Part shown: in pieces, positions 33,882 through 43,133 of the stretch | Layout: each line of letters begins with the position of its first letter | How positions within the stretch are numbered: the stretch's first letter is position 1 | Made by a program: the position numbers and the translations under genes | Notes under the pieces: generated by a model | Told to the model about the DNA's origin: nothing | Database searches by the model: none | The model's input: only the letters and a program-made list of their open reading frames with translations | Origin: Allobosea sp. 67-29 | Lineage (GTDB): Bacteria; Pseudomonadota; Alphaproteobacteria; Rhizobiales; Beijerinckiaceae | Direction of reading: 5' to 3' | DNA length: 64,000 nucleotides | Assembly: GCF_001898115.1 (NCBI RefSeq) | Contig: NZ_MKSQ01000008.1 | Location: 373,606-437,605, forward strand

Positions 33882-34796
33882 TCAGAGCCGCTTGGCGATG
33901 CGCGGATCGAGCGAGTCGCGCAGCCCGTCGCCGAGCAGGTTGACCGCGAGCACGGTGATCGAGAGGAAGACGGCCGGGAACACGATGATGTGCGGCTTGA
34001 CCTGCCAGAGTGCCCGGCCTTCGGCCATGATATTGCCCCAGGACGGCGTCGCCGGCGGCACGCCCGCCCCGATGAAGGAGAGGATCGCCTCGACGATCAT
34101 GGCCGAGGCGCAGATATAGGTCGCCTGCACGCTCATGGGTGCGAAGGTATTGGGCAGGATGTGGCGCCAGATGATGCGCGGCGCCTTGGCGCCGTTGGCC
34201 ACCGCCGCCTCGACATAGGGCTGCTCGCGCAGGGACAGCACGACGCCGCGAACGAGGCGCGCCACGCGCGGAATCTCGGCGACGGTGATCGCGACGATGA
34301 CGTTGCCGATCGAACCGCGGGTCAGCGCCATCAGGGCAATGGCGAGCAGGATCGGCGGGATCGACATCCAGCCGTCGATGATGCGCATGATGATGCCGTC
34401 AGCCCAGCGCATGAAGCCGGCGAAGAGGCCGATGGCGAGCCCCGCCAGCGAGGCCAGCACGGCCACGCTGAAGCCGACGAGCAGCGAGACCCGCGCCCCG
34501 TAGATGACACGCGAATAGACATCGCGGCCGAGCATGTCGGTGCCGAACCAATAGAGTTCGGAGGGGACGCGCGTGCGCCGGACCGGCGAGATCGCCGTCG
34601 GGTCGACGGTGCCGAGCAGCGGCGCGAGGATGCCGATCAGCGCCATCAGCACGAGCAGGCCGCCGCCGATCGCGACGGAGGGATGGCGGCGCAGATAGCG
34701 GCCGAAGCGCGCGAGCCGGCCGGGCTCGGCGGCCTTGGCCGGAACGACCGGGGTGGCGGCGACGGGCGGGGCCGGAATGGCGGAAGGAACAGTCAA
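33882..34796 (-). CDS. Dipeptide-type ABC permease, DppC-like (second importer)
   Basis: A 304-residue DppC/OppC-type permease with a Pro/Ala-rich N-terminal tail of about 25 residues, six membrane segments and YWFGTDMLGRDVYSRVIYGAR. The frame has no ATG near the expected N-terminus; a TTG at 34796 overlaps the DppB stop (TATTGAC) and gives MTVPSAIPAPP, so it is the likely start, coupled to the upstream gene. No ATPase gene follows. Confidence 0.88.
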   Translation of the reverse strand: MTVPSAIPAPPVAATPVVPAKAAEPGRLARFGRYLRRHPSVAIGGGLLVLMALIGILAPLLGTVDPTAISPVRRTRVPSELYWFGTDMLGRDVYSRVIYGARVSLLVGFSVAVLASLAGLAIGLFAGFMRWADGIIMRIIDGWMSIPPILLAIALMALTRGSIGNVIVAITVAEIPRVARLVRGVVLSLREQPYVEAAVANGAKAPRIIWRHILPNTFAPMSVQATYICASAMIVEAILSFIGAGVPPATPSWGNIMAEGRALWQVKPHIIVFPAVFLSITVLAVNLLGDGLRDSLDPRIAKRL

Positions 34797-35734
34797 TAGC
34801 GGATCCTCGGGTCGACGAGCGTGTAGGTCAGGTCGATCAGCAGGTTCACCAGCACGTAGACCAGGCTGAACATCAGCACGACGCCCTGGATGACCGGGTA
34901 GTCGCGCCGCAGGATGGCATCGACCGTCAGGCGGCCGAGGCCGGGAATGGCGAAGACGCTCTCGGTGACGACGGCGCCGCCGATCAGCAGCGCGATGCCG
35001 ATGCCGATGATGGTGACGATCGGAACCGCCGCGTTCTTCAGCGAATGCAGGAAGAGCACATCCTTCTGGGCCACGCCCTTGGCATTGGCAGTGCGGACAT
35101 AGTCCTGCTGGAGCACCTCGAGCATGGTCGCCCGGGTTATGCGCGCGATCAGCGCGACATAGACCAGCCCGAGCGTCACAGTCGGCAGGATGAGGTTGCG
35201 GAGCCAGGGCCAGAGGCCCTCCGACAGCGGCGTGTAGCCCTGCACCGGCAGCCAATCGAGCTTCAGCGCGAAGATCCAGGCCAGCAGGTAGCCGACGACG
35301 AAGACGGGCACCGAAAAGCCGAAAACGGCGAAGCCCATCGCCGCCTTGTCGACCCAGCTGCCCGCCTTCCAGGCTGCTATGACGCCCATCGGAACGGCGA
35401 TGACCACCGCGAAGATCAGCGTCAGCACCATCAGCGACACCGTCGGCTCGATGCGCTGCGCGATGAGCTGGGTCACCGGCAGGTTCGTGAAGATCGAGGT
35501 GCCGAGATCACCCTGCACGATCCGCCACGACCATTCGCCGAAGCGGATGAGATAGGGACGATCCAGCCCCAGGCTCTCGCGGATGCGCACAACGTCGGCG
35601 GGCGAAGCCTGGTCGCCGGCGATGATCGCCGCCGGGTCGCCGGGCGCGATGTAAAGCAGCGAGAACACGAACAGCGCAACGAAGGCCATCACCGGGATGG
35701 TCGCCAGGATGCGTCTGACGATGAATGCAAGCAT
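34793..35734 (-). CDS. Dipeptide-type ABC permease, DppB-like (second importer)
   Basis: A 313-residue DppB-type permease: first helix FIVRRILATIPVMAFVALFVF, then ATMLEVLQQDYVRTANAKGV as the ATPase-contact loop and PGLGRLTVDAILRRDYPVIQG near the C-terminus. The ATG at 35734 begins this family sequence; the in-frame extension to 35803 has no site to support it. It lies 133 bases after the binding-protein gene. Confidence 0.92.
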   Translation of the reverse strand: MLAFIVRRILATIPVMAFVALFVFSLLYIAPGDPAAIIAGDQASPADVVRIRESLGLDRPYLIRFGEWSWRIVQGDLGTSIFTNLPVTQLIAQRIEPTVSLMVLTLIFAVVIAVPMGVIAAWKAGSWVDKAAMGFAVFGFSVPVFVVGYLLAWIFALKLDWLPVQGYTPLSEGLWPWLRNLILPTVTLGLVYVALIARITRATMLEVLQQDYVRTANAKGVAQKDVLFLHSLKNAAVPIVTIIGIGIALLIGGAVVTESVFAIPGLGRLTVDAILRRDYPVIQGVVLMFSLVYVLVNLLIDLTYTLVDPRIRY

Positions 35735-35867
35735 GGAACCGTCCGAACCTCGTTCACATCTGACCGGATGCGGCGGCCGGAAAAGATGTCCCGGTCGCAG
35801 CAAGGTGAAGTTTCGGGACCGGCGGCCCCCAGGCAGCGGGGAGGCGGCGCCTCCCCGCCATCGTCGA

Positions 35868-37466
35868 TCAAGCCTTCGACACGCCCCAGAAGAACGGCAG
35901 CGGGCCTGAGGTCACGCCCGAGACGTTCTTCCGCCAGGCCTGGTAGCTCAGGTAAAAGCCGGTCGGCGCGTAGACGACGTTTTCGACGGCGGCCTTGTTG
36001 AGCCGGCCGATTGCGGCCTTTTCTTCGGCCAGATCCTTGGCTTTGAACCAGTTCGTGACCTCGGTCTCGACGGCCGGGACGTTCGGCCAGCCGAACCAGG
36101 CCTTGTCGCCATTGGCGCGGATCGCGGTATAGGAGGCCGGGTTCACGCAGTCGGCGCCGGCGTGCCAGGTATGGAACATGCTCCAGCCGCCCTGATCGGG
36201 CGGGGTCTTCTGGGCACGGCGGGCGCCGACCGTTCCCCAGTCCGTCGCGACGAAATCGACCTTCATGCCGATGCTCTTGAGCAGTTCGGCCGTGACGTCG
36301 CCCATCGCCTTGGTCGGCACCATGTCCTGCGCGACGATGCAGATCACCGGCTCGCCCTTGTAGCCGGATTCGGCGAGCAGCTTCTTCGCCGCGGCCACGT
36401 TACGCTGCTTGAGCATGTCGCCGCCCTCTTCGGTGTAGAGCGGAGTGCCCGGAGTGAAGAAGCCCGGCAGCGGCTTCCACAGCTTGTCGTCGTCGCCCAC
36501 GATGGCGCGCATGTAATCTTCCTGGTTGAGCGCCGTCAGCACCGCCTGGCGCACCTTCACGTTATTGAAGGGCGGGAAGAGATGATTCATCCGGAAGGCG
36601 CCGATATTGCCCAGCGGATCGCCGATATCGACGTTGATGTCCTTGTTGCTCCGGAGCACCGGGACGAGGTCGGCGAGCGGCGTCTCCCACCAGTCCACCT
36701 CGCCGTTCTGCAGCGCCGCTGCGGCCGTGGCCGGATCGGGAATGATCACCCATTCGATGCGGTCGACGAGCATGTTCTTGCCGCCGGCGAGCCAGTCCGC
36801 CTTTTCGCTCCTGGGCTTGTAGTCAGCGAACTTCTCGAAGACGGCCTTGGCGCCCGGCACCCAATCGCTCTTCAGGAACTTCATCGGCCCGGAGCCGACA
36901 TATTCCGTGATCTGGGTGAACGGATCGGTCTTGGCAATGCGCTCGGGCATGATGAAGGTGCAGGGCGAATTGTTCTTCGCCAGCGCCAGCAGCATCTTCG
37001 GATAGGGCTCCTTGAGCACCCATTTCCAGGTCAATTCGTCGACCGGGGCGAGCTCGACCTGAATGGCCTTGATCATCAGGCCCATCGGGTCGCGCGCGGC
37101 CCAGCGGTTGAGGCTGGCGACCACATCCTTCGCGGTCACCGGCGTGCCGTCATGGAACTTCAGCCCCGAGCGCAGCTTGAACGTCCATGTCAGCCCGTCG
37201 GACGACATCTCCTCCGCTTCGACCATCTGGCGCTGCGGCTGGAACTTCGAATCGACGCCGTAAAGCGTGTCCCAGACCAGCGCCGCGGCATTGCGGACGA
37301 CGTATTGCGTCCCCCAGATCGGGTCGAAATTGGCGAGATTGGCCTGCGGCACGAAGCGCAGCGTCTTGGCAGAGCCCTGCGCTATGGCCGGCATCGCCAG
37401 CCCCCCGGCGGCGGCGACGACGCCGGCACCGGTCGCGGATTTGAGAAACGTCCTGCGATCCATCAT
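35868..37466 (-). CDS. Dipeptide-type ABC substrate-binding protein (second importer), Tat signal
   Basis: A 532-residue family 5 binding protein. Its signal starts MMDRRTFLKSATGAG, a good twin-arginine motif, and ends near PAIAQ, so it may be exported folded. The mature part has LRFVPQANLANFDPIWGTQ and the long C-terminal lobe typical of DppA/OppA relatives. GGGGAG lies before ATG 37466. Its position upstream of two permeases and the D-carbamoylase run suggests it brings in N-carbamoyl amino acids or modified peptides, but ligand identity cannot be read from sequence. Confidence 0.9.
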   Translation of the reverse strand: MMDRRTFLKSATGAGVVAAAGGLAMPAIAQGSAKTLRFVPQANLANFDPIWGTQYVVRNAAALVWDTLYGVDSKFQPQRQMVEAEEMSSDGLTWTFKLRSGLKFHDGTPVTAKDVVASLNRWAARDPMGLMIKAIQVELAPVDELTWKWVLKEPYPKMLLALAKNNSPCTFIMPERIAKTDPFTQITEYVGSGPMKFLKSDWVPGAKAVFEKFADYKPRSEKADWLAGGKNMLVDRIEWVIIPDPATAAAALQNGEVDWWETPLADLVPVLRSNKDINVDIGDPLGNIGAFRMNHLFPPFNNVKVRQAVLTALNQEDYMRAIVGDDDKLWKPLPGFFTPGTPLYTEEGGDMLKQRNVAAAKKLLAESGYKGEPVICIVAQDMVPTKAMGDVTAELLKSIGMKVDFVATDWGTVGARRAQKTPPDQGGWSMFHTWHAGADCVNPASYTAIRANGDKAWFGWPNVPAVETEVTNWFKAKDLAEEKAAIGRLNKAAVENVVYAPTGFYLSYQAWRKNVSGVTSGPLPFFWGVSKA

Positions 37467-37600
37467 TCACTCCCCTGAAGCGACAGCCTCTGACGGGCGG
37501 CCTTGGCGCAAGTTTGGGCAGAAAAAACGTCCCTGACAACACGCCCAAGGCAACGATCCGAGGCAATGACGAGACCTGCAGGGTTCGTGCCAGATCGGCT

Positions 37601-37633
37601 CGAAACGAAAAAGGGCCGGATTTTCCGGCCCTT
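37601..37633 (-). terminator. Intrinsic terminator after the amidase gene
   Basis: A 10-bp perfect stem (37611-37620 with 37624-37633) around a three-base loop is followed on the minus strand by a T-rich TTTCGTTTCG stretch. It lies 37 bases after the amidase stop and separates that operon from the second importer. Confidence 0.75.
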
Positions 37634-37669
37634 GGCGCCAGCAATGGCGGAAGTACAAAAAAATCGCCG

Positions 37670-39082
37670 TTAAATCGGTTTGATCGGCTGTTCGACCCGA
37701 GCGAACGGTTTTGCCTGCTCGAAGGCGGCGGCGGCCCGCAGGACCAGCGCGTCGCGTCCGAAGGCGCCCACGATCTGCAGCCCCGCGGGCAGGCCGGCGC
37801 GGGTCAGGCCGCAGGGCACGGAGATCGCAGGCTGCTGGGTGATGTTGAAAGGGTAGGTGAAGGGCGTCCAGCGCGTCCAGTCCTCGCCATAGGCGCCGTG
37901 CTCCGGCGTATTGCGCCCGACCGCAAAGGCCGGCAGCGGCAGGGCCGGCGTCAACAGGAGATCATAGCTGGCGTGGAAGCGCGCCATCAGCAACGCGAGC
38001 TCGTTGCGGCGATAGAGCAGCGCCTCGACGTAGCTTGACGCCGGAATGCGCTCGCCCAGCTCGGCCACGGCAACCAGGCCCGGATCCATGCGGGCGCGAC
38101 CGGCCGCATCGACGCCGCGCAGAGCCAGCGCGGCTCCTGCCGACCAAAGCGTCGTCAACGTCTCCAGCGGGTCGGCGAAACCGGGCTCGGCCTCCTCGAC
38201 GGTCGCGCCGAGCTCGGTGAAGGCTTGCGCCGCCGCATGCGTCAAGGCGGCGATCTCGGGATCCACCGGGACATCGAGGCCGAGCGTCGGCGACCAGGCG
38301 ATGCGCAGGCCCCGCAAGCCACCCTGGAGGCCGTCGACATAGTCGGGCGGGCGGCTCGTCATCGCCGTCATGTCGCGTTCGTCGGGCTGTCCGATCACCT
38401 TCATCGCCAGCGCCGTATCCGTCACGGTCCGGGTCAGCGGGCCGAGATGGGCGAGGAAGCCCATGGTCGAGCTCGGCCAGGCCGGGACGCGGCCGTAGCT
38501 CGGCTTCAGGCCGACCACGCCGGTGAATGCGGCCGGGATGCGGACGGAGCCGGCTCCGTCCGTTCCGACATGGATGCAACCGAGATTGAGCGCCGCGCAG
38601 GCCGCCGCGCCGGAGGACGAGCCGCCCGGACCCGTTGCGGTATTCCAGGGATTGCGGGTGATGCCCGTCAGCGGCGAGTCGCCGACGCCCTTCCAGCCAT
38701 ATTCCGGCATGGTCGTCTTGCCGAGGAAGACCGTGCCCGCCTCGCGCAGCCGCGCCGTCGCCGGCGCGTCGTCGGGAAACGGCTCGTCGGACGCAAGCGA
38801 GGTTCCGCGCCGCATCGGCCAGCCGGCGACGGCGATGTTGTCCTTGATCGTGACCGGAACGCCGTCGAGCGGGCCGATCGCCTCTCCCTTCAGCCAACGC
38901 GCCTGCGAGGCCTCGGCCATGGCCAGGGTCGTCGCCTCGTCGCGGTGAACGAAGGCGTTGATCTCCGGCTCGAAGCGCTCGATCCGGGCGAGCGCGTCTT
39001 TGGCCACCTCGACCGGCGACAGCTCCTTGCTGGCATAGAGGGGGCCGAGCTCGGCGGCCGAGAGCGAGGCGATCGTCGTCAT
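37670..39082 (-). CDS. Amidase (amidase-signature family)
   Basis: A 470-residue amidase-signature hydrolase. The Ser-cisSer-Lys triad can be placed: lysine in VPVTIKDNIAVAG, the Gly/Ser-rich block GPGGSSSGAAA and the nucleophile region GTDGAGSVRIPA. Members hydrolyse a wide range of amides, and length is typical. GatA is unlikely because no gatC/gatB is adjacent. It lies nine bases downstream of the M20 carbamoylase gene, forming a two-gene operon ending at the terminator near 37620, consistent with amide/carbamoyl breakdown. Confidence 0.9.
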   Translation of the reverse strand: MTTIASLSAAELGPLYASKELSPVEVAKDALARIERFEPEINAFVHRDEATTLAMAEASQARWLKGEAIGPLDGVPVTIKDNIAVAGWPMRRGTSLASDEPFPDDAPATARLREAGTVFLGKTTMPEYGWKGVGDSPLTGITRNPWNTATGPGGSSSGAAACAALNLGCIHVGTDGAGSVRIPAAFTGVVGLKPSYGRVPAWPSSTMGFLAHLGPLTRTVTDTALAMKVIGQPDERDMTAMTSRPPDYVDGLQGGLRGLRIAWSPTLGLDVPVDPEIAALTHAAAQAFTELGATVEEAEPGFADPLETLTTLWSAGAALALRGVDAAGRARMDPGLVAVAELGERIPASSYVEALLYRRNELALLMARFHASYDLLLTPALPLPAFAVGRNTPEHGAYGEDWTRWTPFTYPFNITQQPAISVPCGLTRAGLPAGLQIVGAFGRDALVLRAAAAFEQAKPFARVEQPIKPI

Positions 39083-39091
39083 GGCTTGTCC

Positions 39092-40321
39092 TCAGGCGTT
39101 CGCGACGCGCCAGGCGGTGGCGAGCAGCACGTTGGCACCCGCCACCATGTCCTCGTCGGTGCTGAACTCGGCCGGGTTGTGGGACAACCCGCCGATGGAA
39201 GGGATGAAGACCATGGCCGTCGGGCAGAGCCGCGCCATCATCTGCGCGTCATGGCCCGCGCCCGAGATCATGCGCCGGATCGGCAGGTCGAACTCGCGCG
39301 CGCTGCGCTCGACCTCGGCGATCAGTTCCTCGGCGAAAGGCGTGGCGGGAAAGCGAGCGAGGTCCCGGAAGGAGATCTGGATGCCGTCGCGCTCGGACAG
39401 TTCGGCGCAGAAGCGCCTGACGGCCTCCTCGGCCTGGGCGAGCGGCGCGTCCTGCGGGTTGCGCAGGTCGAGCGTCATGACGACGGTCTCGGGCACCACG
39501 TTGACGTTGCCGGGCTGCACGCGGATGACGCCGGAATTGGCGAGCTGGTGCGGAATCGTCTTGGTGAGCTCGTTGGCGAAGATGTTGATCCGTGCCGCGG
39601 CGAGCCCCGGGTCCTTGCGATAGGCCATCGGGGTGGTGCCGGCATGGCTCGGGCGGCCCTTCAGCGTCAGCTCCAGCCAGGTGATCGCCTGGATGCCGGT
39701 GACGGCGCCGAGGCCGCCGCCCTCGTTCTCCAGCACCGGCCCCTGCTCGATATGCATCTCGAGATAGGCATGGGCCGGCAGGAAGCCCGGCCTTTCCGCA
39801 CCTTCATAGCCGATGCGCCTCAGCTCGGCGCCGAGGCCGGCGCCTTCGGAATCCACTTCAGCATGGGCCGCCTCGACGCTCATGCCGCCGGCCCAGACAT
39901 AGGAGCCCAGCATGTCGGGATGGAAGCGTGCGCCCTCCTCGTTGGTGAAGGCGATGACGGCCATGTCGCGCTTCGGCGTCAGCCCCGCGTCACGTAGCGC
40001 GGCCAGTACCTCGACGCCGGCGATCACGCCGAGCGCGCCGTCGAAACGCCCGCCCGTGCCGACCGTGTCGATATGCGAGCCCATGACGACGGCCGGCCCG
40101 TCCTCCAGCCCCTTGAGGATGCCGACGATGTTGCCGATCGCATCGATGCGGACAGCGAGGCCGAGCGCCTGAAGCTGGCCGACCAGCCAGTCGCGCCCCT
40201 GCTTGTCCTCGTCGGTCAAGGCGAGCCGCCGGCAGCCGCCTTCCGGCGTCGCGCCGATGCGCGCGAGCTCAGCCAGCCGCGAGGTCAATCGCGCGCCATC
40301 GATCCGCAGATTGGTGCTCAT
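39092..40321 (-). CDS. M20-family Zn hydrolase, N-carbamoyl-L-amino-acid hydrolase/allantoate amidohydrolase type
   Basis: A 409-residue metallopeptidase-fold amidase of the hydantoinase/carbamoylase group. It shows the metal and dimer motifs VVMGSHIDTVGTGGRFDGALG, AFTNEEGARFHPDMLGS, EMHIEQGPVLE and GHDAQMMA. The family cleaves N-carbamoyl-L-amino acids, beta-ureidopropionate or allantoate. With the D-specific carbamoylase at 33 kb, both enantiomers might be handled. The ATG at 40321 (MSTNLRIDGARL) is chosen; the frame to 40492 runs into the divergent MATE gene. Confidence 0.9.
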   Translation of the reverse strand: MSTNLRIDGARLTSRLAELARIGATPEGGCRRLALTDEDKQGRDWLVGQLQALGLAVRIDAIGNIVGILKGLEDGPAVVMGSHIDTVGTGGRFDGALGVIAGVEVLAALRDAGLTPKRDMAVIAFTNEEGARFHPDMLGSYVWAGGMSVEAAHAEVDSEGAGLGAELRRIGYEGAERPGFLPAHAYLEMHIEQGPVLENEGGGLGAVTGIQAITWLELTLKGRPSHAGTTPMAYRKDPGLAAARINIFANELTKTIPHQLANSGVIRVQPGNVNVVPETVVMTLDLRNPQDAPLAQAEEAVRRFCAELSERDGIQISFRDLARFPATPFAEELIAEVERSAREFDLPIRRMISGAGHDAQMMARLCPTAMVFIPSIGGLSHNPAEFSTDEDMVAGANVLLATAWRVANA

Positions 40322-40389
40322 GGCCCCCCCGTCCTCCTCGCTTCGGCGCAGGCAAGATGCAGGCCGCCGGGCGGCTTGTCGACCCGCCC

Positions 40390-40404
40390 GGCATGCATCA
40401 TGCC
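40390..40404. promoter_or_regulatory. Palindrome between divergent carbamoylase and MATE genes
   Basis: GGCATG-CAT-CATGCC is a perfect inverted repeat with a three-base centre, 69 bases from the carbamoylase ATG and 54 bases before the MATE ATG. It is a plausible operator, but short palindromes occur by chance. Confidence 0.35.
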
Positions 40405-40458
40405 CCCTCCGGCGCGTGGCTGTCGGCGCGATGCAATCGCGGGTAGAAGCGGCTCCCC

Positions 40459-41868
40459 ATGTCGACGATCGCCGCCAATCCCACCTCGCCACAGAGCTGG
40501 CTCACGGAAGCCCGGGCCATGCTTGCCCTGAGCTGGCCGATGGTGCTGACCAATGTCGCGCAGACGGCGATGACCGCGACGGATGTGGTGATGATGGGCC
40601 ATCTCGGCCCGCGGGCGCTGGCAGCGGGCGCGCTCGGCGGCAATCTCTATACCGCCTTCCTGATCTTCGGCATCGGCGTCATGAGCGCCGTCTCGCCGAT
40701 GATCGCGATCGAGCTCGGCCGCAACCGCCACGCGGTGCGCGACCTGCGCCGGACGGTGCGTCAGGGCTTCTGGGCGGCCGCCACCATGGCCGGGCCGATG
40801 TGGCTGATCCTGTGGCAGGCCGAAAGCATCCTGAACGCCATGGGGCAGGACCCGGTCCTGGCGAAGGCCGCCGCTTCCTACGTCCACACGCTGCAATGGG
40901 GGCTGCTGCCCTTCTTCCTCTATCTGTGCCTGCGAGGCTTCGTGGCAGCGCTGCAGCGGCCGCGCTGGGCGTTCGTCGTCGTGCTCTTCGCCGTTCCCTT
41001 CAACGCCTTCGCCAACTGGTGCCTGATGTTCGGCAATCTCGGCTTCCCGGCACTCGGACTGCCGGGCTCGGGATTCGCGACCGCGCTGTCCTCGGCTTTG
41101 ATGTTCGCCGGCCTCGCCCTGGTGGTCTCGCTCGACCGGCGCTTCCGCCGCTATCATCTTCTCGGGCGCTTCTGGGTTCCGGACTGGCAGCGCTACCGCA
41201 CCTATTGGCGGCTGGGCTTTCCGATCGGGCTGACGGTCGCCTTCGAGGTGGTGATCTTCAACGGTGCCGCTTTCATGATGGGGCTGATCGGCGAGGCGTC
41301 GCTGGCGGCGCACGCCATCGCGATCCAGATCGCCTCGCTGACCTTCATGGTACCGCTCGGCATCGGGCAGGCCGGCACCGTCAGGGTGGGACGCGCCTTC
41401 GGGGCAGGCTCGCACGACGCCGTCGGCCGCGCCGGCGCCGTGGCGCTGACGCTGGCCCTCGGCTTCATGGCGCTGACCGCCCTGCTGATGGCGCTTGCGC
41501 CGCAATGGCTCGTGGCGCCCTTTCTCGACCGCTCGAGGCCGGGCGCCGACGAGGTTGCGGTGCTGGCGATGGCGTTCCTTTCCTATGCGGCGATCTTCCA
41601 GCTCGCCGACGGGGCGCAGGTGGTCGGCTCCGCGATCCTGCGGGGGCTCGGCGACACGCGGCTGCCGATGATCTTCGCGGGGCTCGGCTATTGGGGCATC
41701 GGACTGCCGCTGTCGGCTGCGCTGGGCTTTCTGACCCCGCTCGCAGGACGCGGCATCTGGATCGGCCTGGCGATCGGCCTGACCGTCGTCGCCGCGATGA
41801 TGCTCGGCCGATGGTTTGCACGCGAGAAGCTCGGGCTCGTCACCACCGCCCGCGCGGCAACATTCTGA
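40459..41868 (+). CDS. MATE family efflux transporter
   Basis: A 469-residue inner-membrane protein with about 12 membrane segments in two homologous halves, as in NorM. Typical sequences are ALSWPMVLTNVAQTAMTATDVVMMGHLG at the start of the first half and HAIAIQIASLTFMVPLGIGQAGTVRVG in the second. MATE pumps use Na+ or H+ gradients to export cationic drugs and metabolites. It is monocistronic on the plus strand and divergent from the carbamoylase operon. Confidence 0.92.
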   Translation: MSTIAANPTSPQSWLTEARAMLALSWPMVLTNVAQTAMTATDVVMMGHLGPRALAAGALGGNLYTAFLIFGIGVMSAVSPMIAIELGRNRHAVRDLRRTVRQGFWAAATMAGPMWLILWQAESILNAMGQDPVLAKAAASYVHTLQWGLLPFFLYLCLRGFVAALQRPRWAFVVVLFAVPFNAFANWCLMFGNLGFPALGLPGSGFATALSSALMFAGLALVVSLDRRFRRYHLLGRFWVPDWQRYRTYWRLGFPIGLTVAFEVVIFNGAAFMMGLIGEASLAAHAIAIQIASLTFMVPLGIGQAGTVRVGRAFGAGSHDAVGRAGAVALTLALGFMALTALLMALAPQWLVAPFLDRSRPGADEVAVLAMAFLSYAAIFQLADGAQVVGSAILRGLGDTRLPMIFAGLGYWGIGLPLSAALGFLTPLAGRGIWIGLAIGLTVVAAMMLGRWFAREKLGLVTTARAATF

Positions 41869-42260
41869 ACCGGGACGGCACGGCGCAACGGCGCCTCACG
41901 TCCATACCCGGAGCGCATGGCTCTCCAAGCTGTGATCCACTGCTACGCTGCGGCAGCAAGCCGGCACGCCAAACGTCACAATTTATTAACCTTGCGCGGC
42001 TCTCCTGATCACGACGAGAATCGTTGCTTTGCAGGCAAAAGCCGCGCCTAGGCGCAAGATCCAGGGAGCTCAGCCAGGCCGATTGCCGCAGCACCGCATG
42101 ATGTTGCCCTTGCGCAACATTCATTGCCTGCCACAATTTGGCCACACGGTATTCACCCCACAGCCATCTCCGGCACCTTCAACCGGAACAAGCGACGGCG
42201 CAGGGAATTGTGTGGTCGCGCCGCCGCCTTCGCCCGCCGCCCAGACAGAGTTCGCCGTCC
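41869..42260. other. 392-base stretch without a gene
   Basis: No credible coding frame is seen. It holds an AT-rich spot (CAATTTATTAACC, around 41980-41992) that may be promoter DNA, a 12-bp palindrome GCGCCTAGGCGC (42044-42055), and ATGTTGC/GCAACAT (42101-42107 with 42114-42120) separated by six bases. The last two are 140-215 bases before the L,D-transpeptidase start and could be regulatory. Confidence 0.5.
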
Positions 42261-43031
42261 ATGTCTTCCCGCCTCGATGCTTCTCCCCTCGCCCGGCCGA
42301 CCCGCCGCGTCTTCGCGGCCATGACGCCGCTGTTCCTGGCGGCCTGCGTCAGCCAGCGCCAGCAGCCCTTCGAGGTGCCCAACCCGAACGTGCACTATGT
42401 CAGCCCCGAATATCTCGAGATGTACGGGGACAAGCCGAACGAGAAGTATCCGCTGCCGGCCACCGACATCTCGGAGGTCGATCCGCGCTTCCTGCGCCAG
42501 ATCGTCTCCTATCCGACCGCCGAGCATCCCGGCACGATCGTCGTCGATACCGACAATCATTTCCTCTACCTCGTCCAGGCAGGTGGCAAGGCCGTCCGCT
42601 ACGGCATCGGCGTCGGCAAGCAGGGCATGTCGTGGCGCGGCCGCGCCCGCGTGGCCCGCAAGGCCGAGTGGCCGCGCTGGACCCCGACGCCCGACATGAT
42701 CCGTCGCGAGCCGAAGAAGAACGGTCCCTGGGCCGGCGGAATGAAGGGCGGCCTCGACAATCCGCTCGGCGCCCGCGCGCTGTATCTCTACCAGGGCGAC
42801 CGCGACACGCTGTACCGCATCCACGGCACCTCCGAGCCCTGGTCGATCGGCAAGTCGATGTCATCGGGCTGCATCCGGCTGTTCAACCAGGATATCATCG
42901 ACCTCTACAGCCGCGTCCCTGCCGGCACCAACGTGCTCGTCCTCAATCGCGGCAAGCTCGCCGCGCCCGAGACGAGCGACGAGGCGCCCCCGCCGGACGA
43001 CGCCTTCCTGCCGGCCGAAGGCGACTTCTGA
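42261..43031 (+). CDS. L,D-transpeptidase (YkuD domain), lipoprotein
   Basis: A 256-residue peptidoglycan L,D-transpeptidase. After a short hydrophobic signal, the lipobox FLAAC puts a lipidated cysteine near residue 29. The YkuD catalytic motif HGTSEPWSIGKSMSSGCIR contains the active-site His and Cys. Such enzymes form 3-3 crosslinks or attach proteins to peptidoglycan; they matter in polar-growing rhizobia, where 3-3 links are abundant. The acidic proline-rich tail EAPPPDDAFLPAEGDF is unconserved. The start ATG at 42261 is the first before the signal; the open frame begins at 42138. Confidence 0.9.
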   Translation: MSSRLDASPLARPTRRVFAAMTPLFLAACVSQRQQPFEVPNPNVHYVSPEYLEMYGDKPNEKYPLPATDISEVDPRFLRQIVSYPTAEHPGTIVVDTDNHFLYLVQAGGKAVRYGIGVGKQGMSWRGRARVARKAEWPRWTPTPDMIRREPKKNGPWAGGMKGGLDNPLGARALYLYQGDRDTLYRIHGTSEPWSIGKSMSSGCIRLFNQDIIDLYSRVPAGTNVLVLNRGKLAAPETSDEAPPPDDAFLPAEGDF

Positions 43032-43133
43032 GAAGCGGCACGCGGACGCGCTTCATTCGCCTTGATACCGTCACAGCCCGGTCCCACCTCTTGAGGGCGG
43101 CGCAGATGCGCCGTCCAACCAGAGGAGATGACG

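Noticed and set aside
40203..42008. 601-codon plus-strand frame over the MATE gene
   Set aside because: It is a shadow frame of the MATE transporter, which has clear membrane segments and family motifs.
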